Made by a program: the position numbers and the translations under genes. A stretch of 64,000 bases of DNA from Tolypothrix sp. NIES-4075 (GTDB taxonomy: Bacteria; Cyanobacteriota; Cyanobacteriia; Cyanobacteriales; Nostocaceae), in assembly GCF_002218085.1 (NCBI RefSeq), contig NZ_BDUC01000001.1, positions 807,955-871,954 on the forward strand. Direction: 5' to 3'. The notes below the pieces were generated by a model. The model had not been told where the DNA came from. It saw only the letters and a list, made by a program, of their open reading frames with translations, and made no database searches. Below are positions 45,624 through 53,629 of the stretch, in pieces (position 1 is the stretch's first letter; each line of letters starts with the position of its first letter).

Positions 45624-46806
45624 GAGTAGATGCACCCGATCCGGACACTAACGAGTTACGAATTTCCCAAGCTTGTTCCAGAATTTTAAACCACCGCTTT
45701 TGAAGTTGTGCCATTGACAACCCTAAAGTTTTGGCAATTTTTTCATCAGGTTGTCCTTGTTGCTTCAACTCTAATAAAGACCGTTGTTTATCGTCGAGTT
45801 GTGCGGTGTAAATTTCCCATTGTTGGGGAGTCAAGCCCAAGTTAGTGGGCAAAGAAGCTTCTAACCACTCGTGAACCAATTCCCAGCGATGCAGCAAGGC
45901 AAAACGAATCAGGTGATATTTAAAGCGTTGCTGCAAGTAATCGCGCTGGCGAGGAGTTAAACCCAAAATTGACTCAATTTCTTGCGCGGATAAATCTTGA
46001 AGGCGAAGGGCGAAGTAATCAGCGCAGTCGGTTTGTTGCCGTTGTTCTAGATAGTTCATTAACTCCGTAACCACAACAGAACGCAACGTATCTTCTTCGG
46101 GTTCGGGTTCGGGTTGCATCGCCATCGCACTTCGCAATTGCTGCACGGCTGGATCTTCCCAAGAACCATCGCCTTCATTAGCGCTACCTTCTGCGGCTTG
46201 TTCGATGTCTACAGAGCTTTCGTTCGGCATTTGTTGAGAAAAAGTTTGCGCCCGCAAAATAATCAGCTGCTGCTGTCGTCCTGGTAGGGGAATCCGGCGC
46301 TTGCCATAGCGCTCGGTAAATGCCATATACTCTGCTAATTCCAGAAGACTCTGGGGGCGATAGGTAGAGGGAAGCTGATTTTCGCGCCGGAAAGCGTTTA
46401 ACGCCTCCAAATAAAAACTTTGTAAGAAATCTTCAATGATCGTCAGCCGTCCCTGATAGCTCAACTGCCTCTGAGGAGGATTAATGTAACGGTAGATAAT
46501 CGCACTCAAAGTGCTATGTAATTCGACCCTACCCCGATTTGAACCTAACTGGTAGTATCTGAGACACTGTTGTAGCCTATGTTTGGCTAAGGTCATCGCC
46601 GAGCTTTCCACTGCACCGGAAGCTTGGATACGTTTACTTTCATTGCAAATCCGGTAAACTTCGGCGTTAATTCGTGTAGCCACGTCGTGGCAATTCTGCT
46701 CCGAAGCTTTGGTTAATTGGCTTAACTCCTTCAACAGGAGTTGAAATATCCCCTCCACTCCGATAGAATTTTCTCCCTGAATAGTTGCGGTTGCGGCTAA
46801 ATTCAT
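45616..46806 (-). CDS. hetZ: heterocyst differentiation protein HetZ
   Basis: 396 aa, close to the ~400 aa of known HetZ. The sequence shows YINPPQRQLSYQGRLTIIED, PLPGRQQQLIILRAQTFSQQ and LSAQEIESILGLTPRQRDYL, with two helix-turn-helix-like stretches (EIESILGLTPRQRDYLQQRF and DEKIAKTLGLSMAQLQKRW) reminiscent of sigma-factor region 4. HetZ is a DNA-binding regulator required early in heterocyst formation and also found in non-heterocystous filamentous species. The stop overlaps the patU start, so translation is coupled. The gene at 47011 is divergent, leaving a 204-base control region. Confidence 0.88.
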   Translation of the reverse strand: MNLAATATIQGENSIGVEGIFQLLLKELSQLTKASEQNCHDVATRINAEVYRICNESKRIQASGAVESSAMTLAKHRLQQCLRYYQLGSNRGRVELHSTLSAIIYRYINPPQRQLSYQGRLTIIEDFLQSFYLEALNAFRRENQLPSTYRPQSLLELAEYMAFTERYGKRRIPLPGRQQQLIILRAQTFSQQMPNESSVDIEQAAEGSANEGDGSWEDPAVQQLRSAMAMQPEPEPEEDTLRSVVVTELMNYLEQRQQTDCADYFALRLQDLSAQEIESILGLTPRQRDYLQQRFKYHLIRFALLHRWELVHEWLEASLPTNLGLTPQQWEIYTAQLDDKQRSLLELKQQGQPDEKIAKTLGLSMAQLQKRWFKILEQAWEIRNSLVSGSGASTHE

Positions 46807-47010
46807 AGTCTCAGTTTAAAAAAACCCTAACATACTTGGTTACAACCTGTATGAACGTAGGTATTGGCTTTTTGGGTTTTGCGTATAAGCTAAACGCAGG
46901 CAGATCCTGTGTTTAGGATTTCCTTCTCATCTATTATTCCCAACTCATAGTGAGATTATTCACACGTAAATATCTTATAGCCATTACCCAAAAGTTATTT
47001 GCAGGTCGTT

Positions 47011-47484
47011 ATGGACTTAAAAACACAAATTCAATTGCTGATTGACAATGCACCCAACGATGGTATAACACCACAACTTGTCACAGCAATCGCCCCAGTT
47101 ATTAGCGCGATCGCTTCATCGTTACGTCACCCCCAGTACTATATTCTCCAAAATTTGGAAAAAGACTGGGTTTTAACTACATTGAGCAACCGTGCAAATC
47201 CAGAGTTGGAAAAGCGTGCGATCTACGCTTACCCTACCTTACAGGATGTTCCACTCAGCTTGAATGCTGGGCTTGACCCTCAAGTAATAGCTGCACCAAT
47301 AGCGATCGCTGACATTTTGTTTCAACTTGTGGCATTAGAACCCGTAGATAGTATAGTTTTTTTTGAGACTCCTGGCATGAGTACCAACGCTGTGGAAATT
47401 AAGCGAACCGAGTTACAGCGCTTAATCCAAGAAACTTTGCAACAAAAACATTCTCGCCCTCAAATTCCACCTGATATTGCTTAA
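47011..47484 (+). CDS. conserved hypothetical protein
   Basis: 157 aa from the ATG at 47011; a TTG four codons earlier is less likely. Soluble alpha/beta protein, with VTAIAPVISAIASSLRHPQYY and VVALEPVDSIVFFETPGM-like strands. I recognise no family with a function. It is divergent from hetZ and convergent with sds, with a G/C repeat pair between the stops. Confidence 0.65.
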   Translation: MDLKTQIQLLIDNAPNDGITPQLVTAIAPVISAIASSLRHPQYYILQNLEKDWVLTTLSNRANPELEKRAIYAYPTLQDVPLSLNAGLDPQVIAAPIAIADILFQLVALEPVDSIVFFETPGMSTNAVEIKRTELQRLIQETLQQKHSRPQIPPDIA

Positions 47485-47567
47485 AGGGGCTGGGGACTAG
47501 GGAATAGGGACTGGGGACTAAGCAAGTATTCCCAATCACCAATCCAAGAGTCCCCAATCCCCAGTTT
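47485..47567. repeat. G-rich/C-rich repeat pair between convergent genes
   Basis: GGGGCTGGGGACTAGGG then CCCAATCACCAATCCAAGAG and TCCCCAATCCCCAG. Complementary arms, acting as a likely shared terminator. Confidence 0.8.
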
Positions 47568-48539
47568 TTAATAGAGCCGACTCAGTACATAATCAGTCAT
47601 ATTAGTCAGGGCTTGCCGGCATTCTGAGGGTTGGAGAACCGCAAGATGTTCAATCGCTAGTTTGGCATGTTCGGCTGCTAAGTCGCGCGATCGCACTATA
47701 CCCTGACTATCTTCAATCAGCGCCAGCGCTTGTTCTAAATCGCCAACCTGGGCAAACTCTCGTGAAATCAGCACTTCTAAGTATGGTTTTTCTTCCAAAG
47801 CGAATAAAACTGGTGCAGTCAAATTCCCACTGATGAGATCCGATCCGGCTGGTTTACCTAAGGTATCCGTCGAAGAAGTGAAATCTAAAATATCATCCAC
47901 AATCTGAAATGCCAAACCAAGATTACGACCGTAGCCATACAAATGTTCGGCGGTTTCTTGGGAAACGTCGCTCAGTAACCCGGCTGCTTTAGAGCTGTTG
48001 GCAATTAACGACGCAGTTTTGTAATAGCTCTTTTTTAAGTAAGTCTCAATCGAGGTATTAGTATCAAAGCGATTTAGTCCCTGCTGGATCTCTCCTGAAG
48101 CCAAATCCATAATAACCTCAGACAGCAGTTTCACTACCTCTAAGTTGTTCAGGTTAGCTAAATACCAAGAGGATTGAGCAAATAGAAAATCTCCAGCTAA
48201 TACAGCAATGCGGTTGCCAAACAAACTATGAACTGTGGGAACACCACGCCGCATATCTGATTCATCCACCACGTCGTCATGCACTAAGCTTGCCGTGTGA
48301 ATCATTTCTGTAATTTCTGCTAGGCGTCGGTGTCGCGGCGTGATTTCTTGCTCTAGCATTGTTGAGCGCGATACTAATAGAACAATTGCCGGTCTTATGC
48401 GCTTGCCCCCAGCTCCAAATAAATGCTCTGCCGCTGCATAGAGTATGGGGTGGCGATTTCCAACTAGCTGTTTCAGGTTGTCTGCTAGTATTCGCAGGTC
48501 TGCTTCCACAGGGGAAAAAAAGGAGGTAGCTGGGGTCAT
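47568..48539 (-). CDS. sds: all-trans polyprenyl (solanesyl) diphosphate synthase
   Basis: 323 aa. A trans-prenyltransferase that extends isoprenoid chains, in cyanobacteria likely to make the C45 tail of plastoquinone. First aspartate-rich motif HDDVVDESDMRRG, second DDILDFTSSTDTLGKP. Length and motif spacing match the solanesyl type. It is in the block with hetZ and murI. Confidence 0.92.
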   Translation of the reverse strand: MTPATSFFSPVEADLRILADNLKQLVGNRHPILYAAAEHLFGAGGKRIRPAIVLLVSRSTMLEQEITPRHRRLAEITEMIHTASLVHDDVVDESDMRRGVPTVHSLFGNRIAVLAGDFLFAQSSWYLANLNNLEVVKLLSEVIMDLASGEIQQGLNRFDTNTSIETYLKKSYYKTASLIANSSKAAGLLSDVSQETAEHLYGYGRNLGLAFQIVDDILDFTSSTDTLGKPAGSDLISGNLTAPVLFALEEKPYLEVLISREFAQVGDLEQALALIEDSQGIVRSRDLAAEHAKLAIEHLAVLQPSECRQALTNMTDYVLSRLY

Positions 48540-49702
48540 GGATGGGCGGACTCTGGCTTAAGTTAAGAAAGTTTACATATCCTATACTCATTTTAAGATA
48601 AGCCTGTGCCGTCGCAAAGTTTTCATGAGCGGAATCCTCGCTATCCTTCACAGATACCCTTATTTTTTAATGTTTCATCTCCAGTTTTGGTTTCCCACTC
48701 AAAGTAGACCTGCAAAAACTTGTTATAAGTATTTATTATGATAGTTTTGATATTTATTTTAAAACCCTAATCATAATATGGTTGAGAAAATGGCATGAGC
48801 GTATAGGGGTAGCCTGTTTATCAAACACCGCTATTCTGAAAGCTGGGAAAATAAAATATACTTTCTCATCCTGTGTATCCCATATGTATATTTAAGTAAA
48901 TTTATTAATAAGTTTTATTAAGCTTCCAAATAACTACCATAGGATAGATGTAACTATGCGCCTTACTAATAAATTTATTTTTGCGAAGAGAATCTATAAG
49001 TAACGTTGGCAACAACACCTGAAAGTATCTATAAATGCTAGATTCATTATTTATTTGTAGCTTCAGACTAAATTGTTTCAGTATGAACGTGTGGCTGCCT
49101 AGAAATTTTTAAATTTAGCACTCTTGGTTGGCTAAAAGTCTGGACTGTTGTGTTACGCTAAAATTAAGGAATTTAAAATTTTTGAGAAATTCACCCCGAA
49201 AAGATAAATCATCGATAGGTGATTTTACTCATAAAGTGTGGTGAGTCTAAATAACTTGTCGTAGGTTGAATCAAAGAAATTATTCTTTTGATTTTTGCTG
49301 CGATGTGCAAGCCTACACGGGAAGGCATTTGGTGAGGGCAGTTTTCGCCGCAACTGATTGTCTGTTGGGAGCTAAGGGTTGCCCTTATGGGAAACCGTTA
49401 CACGATTTCAGCATACGTTGAGCATAAGTGTTGCTCCTGCCATGAGGTACGCTTTTTGAGAACGCAGACTGGTAGACTGCCGAAGCAGCAGTTGTAATTG
49501 CTATTTAGCAATTTAACTGTTGTGGTAGGTATGGTCTGTGAAAAAACTAATTTAATAATTAATTGGTTAACCGTAGAGAATAAAAACTCTATGGAAAAGT
49601 TCACTATAGCAAACTACAGCTATCAAAGATTTACTTTGTTGGCTGAGGTTCTACTAATTTTATGCAATTTTATATTCGTTTGAGAAAGGTGCAGGTAGAA
49701 GA
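48540..49702. other. long intergenic region with a GC-richer structured island
   Basis: 48540-49250 is AT-rich with no gene. 49255-49500 stands out as more GC-rich with several inverted repeats (listed as candidate RNA). Open frames at 49398-49604 and 49498-49683 do not look like proteins. Confidence 0.5.
49260..49500 (+). ncRNA. candidate structured RNA, strand uncertain
   Basis: Inverted repeats: outer GTAGGTTG/CAAGCCTAC with inner AATCAAAGAA/TTCTTTTGATT (49261-49317), CAGTT/AACTG, AAGGG/CCCTT (49374-49386), GAGCA/TGCTC (49420-49436). The surrounding DNA is AT-rich. I do not recognise an RNA family; it is not tRNA, tmRNA or RNase P by their conserved words. Confidence 0.3.
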
Positions 49703-49900
49703 ATGATTTACGGAAACATGCCTATGATGATTTTTGTTTTAGCTGCGGGTTATTTATTCACCGTCTATTTATTATTAGCTCTGGCGAAGCGAACAGGGCA
49801 AAAGCCTGTATCAAAAAGTGTCACTTCAGCTTCTAGCGGGAAACATAAGCGGGAGATATCGCTAACACCAAATGTGACGAAAGTAGTTAATAGTCAATAG
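49703..49900 (+). CDS. small membrane protein
   Basis: 65 aa. One membrane helix at about 7-28 (MMIFVLAAGYLFTVYLLLAL), then a basic tail (KRTGQKPVSKS ... GKHKREIS). Not recognised. GGTAGAAGA lies ahead of the ATG. Its last codons run into a repeat (GTCAATAGTTAGGAG), so the natural end may have been altered by it. Plausible, but small. Confidence 0.5.
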   Translation: MIYGNMPMMIFVLAAGYLFTVYLLLALAKRTGQKPVSKSVTSASSGKHKREISLTPNVTKVVNSQ

Positions 49901-49977
49901 TTAGGAGTTAAGAGTCAATAGTCAATAGTCAAAGTACCTTTAGACTAGGGACTATTGACTTTTTGACTATGGACTAA
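49885..49977. repeat. GTCAATAGTCAATAG repeat pair
   Basis: GTTAATAGTCAATAGTTAGG on the left, GACTATTGACTTTTTGACTA on the right; complementary arms between two convergent genes. Confidence 0.8.
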
Positions 49978-50850
49978 CTAGTCTTTCTGGATGTGAGAAA
50001 TTACGGCATCGGTGAAGCGGACAACTTCAACCATTGGGGTACAGCCAAGCCACGGTAAGGAGGACTGGGCAAACTGTTGTGGACAACCACTGACAGCGAA
50101 GCGAGTTGGCTTTGGTGGGTGGGTATTTTTTAAGCCCAGAAGGTCTAACTCTTGGGTACAAGCGGCAACGACATGAACAGCTGGGTCAACTAACTTGACC
50201 GAGGAAGGTAGAAGCGATCGCAGTACTGGTTCAAGGTGGGGATAATGGGTACACCCGTAAACTAAAGTATCAATTTGCTGCCGTATTAAAGGTTCCAAAT
50301 AAGACCGGGCAACATCAGTAGTGTAAGGGTCTTGAATCCGGTTTTGTTCAATCAGGGGCACAAACTCCGGACAGCCGACTTGCCAAACTTGAACATCTGG
50401 ATCAATTTCCAGAATAGCTTGCCGATAAGCATTACTTTTGGCAGTTGCTGGGGTCGCAATTACCCCAATCCGCTTTCCTTGTTGCACTGCTGCCCTCGCT
50501 CCTGGGAGAATGACTCCAAGAATCGGCAGGTTAAATTCTTCACGCACCGTCTCTAAAGCTAAAGCAGAACTGGTGTTACATGCCATAATTACCATTTTCA
50601 CTTGTTGCTGTTGCATCCAGGTGAGAATTTCGCGCACGAACTGCAATATTTCTGCTTGCGAACGAATACCGTAAGGAAGTCGAGCTGTATCCCCAAAGTA
50701 AATGATTGATTCATTGGGGAGTTGCCGATAGAGTTGTCGCAGTACCGTCAAACCACCCACACCACTATCAAAGATGCCAATCGGGGCACGTTGGGGTTCA
50801 AGATCGGAAAAATGATTTTGATTGCCTTCAAAAATGGAAGATAAAAGCAC
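49978..50850 (-). CDS. murI: glutamate racemase
   Basis: 290 aa. Makes D-glutamate for peptidoglycan. PIGIFDSGVGGLTVLRQL with the conserved Asp/Ser, first catalytic Cys in VIMACNTSSALA, second in VYGCTHYPHLEP, as in all MurI. An extra N-terminal ~20 residues come before the core. It lies after two amidase genes on the same strand, so wall synthesis and wall cutting genes are together. Confidence 0.95.
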   Translation of the reverse strand: MLLSSIFEGNQNHFSDLEPQRAPIGIFDSGVGGLTVLRQLYRQLPNESIIYFGDTARLPYGIRSQAEILQFVREILTWMQQQQVKMVIMACNTSSALALETVREEFNLPILGVILPGARAAVQQGKRIGVIATPATAKSNAYRQAILEIDPDVQVWQVGCPEFVPLIEQNRIQDPYTTDVARSYLEPLIRQQIDTLVYGCTHYPHLEPVLRSLLPSSVKLVDPAVHVVAACTQELDLLGLKNTHPPKPTRFAVSGCPQQFAQSSLPWLGCTPMVEVVRFTDAVISHIQKD

Positions 50851-50892
50851 AGTTTGATTTTTAATTAGGTTTTGGATTTAAGATACAGGATT

Positions 50893-50975
50893 ATTGGGGA
50901 TTGTTGGTTGATAGTTGATAGTTGATAGTTGTTTACCACTATCCACTAACCACTATCCACTAACCACTAACCAGT
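50893..50975. repeat. TTGATAG / CCACTATC repeat pair
   Basis: GTTGATAGTTGATAGTTGATAG on the left, ACCACTATCCACTAACC units on the right, between the stop of the first amidase and murI. Confidence 0.85.
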
Positions 50976-50976
50976 T

Positions 50977-52914
50977 TTAACGTTGTAGATACCTGAGGAC
51001 ACCACGAGCGATCGCTTCTGCCATGCGATTTTGGTATTCTGTAGTTGCTAGCCTGGGATTATCCTCGCGACCGGTCATATAGCCTGTTTCTACAAGAATA
51101 GAGGGCATAGTACTTTTCCTCAGAACATAAAATCTAGCTTTGCGCGTTCCTCGGTCTTTGATAGTGCTGATGTTTTGGAGAATACTCCGGCGAACTACTT
51201 CCGCCAAACCATAACCGCTGTCGTAATAATAAACTTCTAACCCATTCACATCTGGGCGGTTATCAACTGAGTTGGCGTGAATACTGACAAACAAAGTAGC
51301 ATTAGCTCGATCTGCTATATCTACAATTCCTTGAAGTGGGACAAAAGTGTCAGAATTCCGCGTTAGAACTGCATTTACCCCATTTTGCTCTAAAATAGCC
51401 GCAACTCTTTGACCAATAGGCAAAACGACATTTTTTTCTAAAAGTCCTCCCAAACCGGGCGCACCAGAGTCTTTACCGCCATGTCCAGGGTCAATAACTA
51501 CTATCGGTCGTCCTCTGGGAACCTGACGTGAGGGTGGCGGTGATGTCGGTCGGTCGTTAGTAAGTGGATCTGGGAACGGGACTCTGTTTGGTGGTGGTAG
51601 GGGAGGGAAAGGAAGTCGAGAAATGTTGGATGATGATGTTGGTACCCGTCGAGAGGGTTGTATTTCTAAAGCGATAAATTGATCGCCAACTTGGTTGAGT
51701 TCGCCAATTTGCGCTCCTTGGGCGGGTTGAACAAAGATGGCAACAGTATTTGAGTCTTGCTGTTGCAAACGTATTTTCAGAATGGGGCTATTAGGACCAA
51801 ATACCGGACCTCTGACAGAAGGAGCCAAGCGAGCATTGGGAATGGTGATGCGGTAAAATCCAGTGGATCTATCCCAAGAGCCGTTTGCAGATAAATTGCG
51901 ATCGCCTCTCACAATCAATTGCGTGCCAGTAGCTGCCAGTTCTACAGACTGAATTGTTGCTGGCAAGTTGGCAACAACTGGTGGTGTGATGGGGCGTGGG
52001 TTGTTGCTTGCAGGAACTGGTGGAATATTACTACTGCCCGGTAATCTGACTACACCTGTATTCGGTAGAACTATAAAACCACCTACACTACTGCTACTTG
52101 CCCGCCAGTCAGAACTATTTGTGTCCACCTGCATAGTCATGCGGACTACAGGTGGGCTGGTTTGCAGTTGCGAAAATTGGATGCGGTTGACACCGTAGCG
52201 ATTAACCGGCACATCCCGTTGCAACAAAATTGGTGATAAAGATGCGCCAGCGATGTCAATATTAATTGCCCTTCTATCGTCGCTGCGATTTACTTGAATC
52301 TGAGGATTAGTGCCACTAGTGCGGACAAAAAATCCATCCCCTGTAATCCGCAAATTTTCAATTTGAGTCGTTCCTTGTGCGGCGCTGATAACCGACGCCT
52401 TAGTCGCTGGGGCTAAAGTACTCGGTTGGCTTGTCACCACATTGTAAATATTTCTGGGCGGTAAGGCGCCATTAGCTGTTGGCTGCGTCGCGGCAATGTC
52501 TGTGGGCTGAGTTCCTACTCGCTCTGCTACTGGCGTTGGTATTTGCACTGTCCAGCGGCTAGCAGTTGTGCCGACAAATTTGACCTGGTTGGGGTCTAGG
52601 GTATAACCAGGAGTCAATTCCACGACGATGCGAGTTGTTTGTTCATCAAACTGCCCGACCCGAATTGAGGTAATTGCACCACCTACCTGCTGCCTTAGCT
52701 GCGGACGCCCAAAGGTTGTTCCCGGCAAGTCAATTACTAAACGAGTGGGGTTAAAGATTAATTGTGCCTGCGGTTGAACAGCGCCTGTAGTATTAATTTC
52801 TAGTCGGTTTTGGTTGGCATCAAAACGCCAAGAGTCCAATTTCGCCGCCAAAGTTGGCGACGATAGCATCAAAATACTTCCAAAAGTACCGGGTAGTAAC
52901 CAGTGTAATTTCAC
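50977..52914 (-). CDS. amiC: N-acetylmuramoyl-L-alanine amidase (AMIN + Amidase_3), first of pair
   Basis: 645 aa, GTG start at 52914 with AGGAGAAAG upstream. Signal peptide (LLPGTFGSILMLSSPTLAA), AMIN domain at about 25-130 (LVIDLPGTTF ... TRIVVELTPGYTLD), a second AMIN-like part at about 320-420, a Pro-rich linker (RLPFPPLPPPNRVPFPDP), then the zinc amidase domain with VVIDPGHGGKDSGAPG, the Glu in GLLEKNVVLP, and FVSIHANS. AmiC-type enzymes cut peptidoglycan and, in Nostoc, drill the septal nanopores needed for cell-cell communication. The partner lies 715 bases upstream. Confidence 0.93.
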   Translation of the reverse strand: MKLHWLLPGTFGSILMLSSPTLAAKLDSWRFDANQNRLEINTTGAVQPQAQLIFNPTRLVIDLPGTTFGRPQLRQQVGGAITSIRVGQFDEQTTRIVVELTPGYTLDPNQVKFVGTTASRWTVQIPTPVAERVGTQPTDIAATQPTANGALPPRNIYNVVTSQPSTLAPATKASVISAAQGTTQIENLRITGDGFFVRTSGTNPQIQVNRSDDRRAINIDIAGASLSPILLQRDVPVNRYGVNRIQFSQLQTSPPVVRMTMQVDTNSSDWRASSSSVGGFIVLPNTGVVRLPGSSNIPPVPASNNPRPITPPVVANLPATIQSVELAATGTQLIVRGDRNLSANGSWDRSTGFYRITIPNARLAPSVRGPVFGPNSPILKIRLQQQDSNTVAIFVQPAQGAQIGELNQVGDQFIALEIQPSRRVPTSSSNISRLPFPPLPPPNRVPFPDPLTNDRPTSPPPSRQVPRGRPIVVIDPGHGGKDSGAPGLGGLLEKNVVLPIGQRVAAILEQNGVNAVLTRNSDTFVPLQGIVDIADRANATLFVSIHANSVDNRPDVNGLEVYYYDSGYGLAEVVRRSILQNISTIKDRGTRKARFYVLRKSTMPSILVETGYMTGREDNPRLATTEYQNRMAEAIARGVLRYLQR

Positions 52915-53629
52915 AGTCCTTTCTCCTGATTCGCATTCATGGGAGCCGTCAATCCGTCAAAATATTGATAAATCCTCACACCGTCACCGCCCAATCTTTA
53001 GCTTTGATGCTGCGCTCATGGCGCGTGCGCTTGTATTAAAAACACAGCTAATGGCGTAAAATTTTAGCACGCAATAGTCAATTTGCCATGATGTTAAAGC
53101 ATAAAAGTTCTGTCTTTAAAGCATCAGATTACACCAAAAAAGAGCTTATCAGAATAACTCATACTTAGCGATATTCGAGTTAATTACACTTGAATCAGCC
53201 AAGAATTGATGTATGAATGGATTTTTTGTGTTTTATGCACAAAATACCAAAAATGTCAACTGCTGTCAGCTGATGAGGCAAAGCTGGTGACGTGCTACTC
53301 TTTAATATTTAGGAATGAGCCGACGTATTCTTAAAGTCTTGTAGGGGCAATTCATGAATTGCTCCTACGTAAGTTCAAGCTTTGACGACAGGAAAGCGCT
53401 CATTCTGTGATATTGAGAAAAATATATGTGGGGTGTTATAGCCGAAAATTAATCACCTCTGGATTAGGAAGGCGCTTGGGCGCTTGGGTTAGGGAAAATC
53501 TATTTTTATCATGAGTGTTGTAGATGGTGAGCGATCGCGCTCTCCCTTAGTTAGACATTTTTATTGCTAAGTCGAGAAAATCAAGATAAAAATCATGATT
53601 GTGTATTTACTCAGATTTTGTCAAATGAG
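52915..53629. other. spacer between the two amidase genes with one palindrome
   Basis: No gene found. A 28-bp palindrome sits at 53341-53368. AT-rich otherwise; the promoter of the first amidase is probably at the left side. Confidence 0.5.
53341..53368. repeat. 28-bp GTAG...TAC palindrome, member 3
   Basis: GTAGGGGCAATTCATG...CTCCTAC; palindromic except for one pair. Core CAATTCATGAATTG is shared with the copy at 58504. Confidence 0.85.

Noticed and set aside
49398..49683. Two short frames on opposite strands.
   Set aside because: They overlap the structured island and have no protein-like features.
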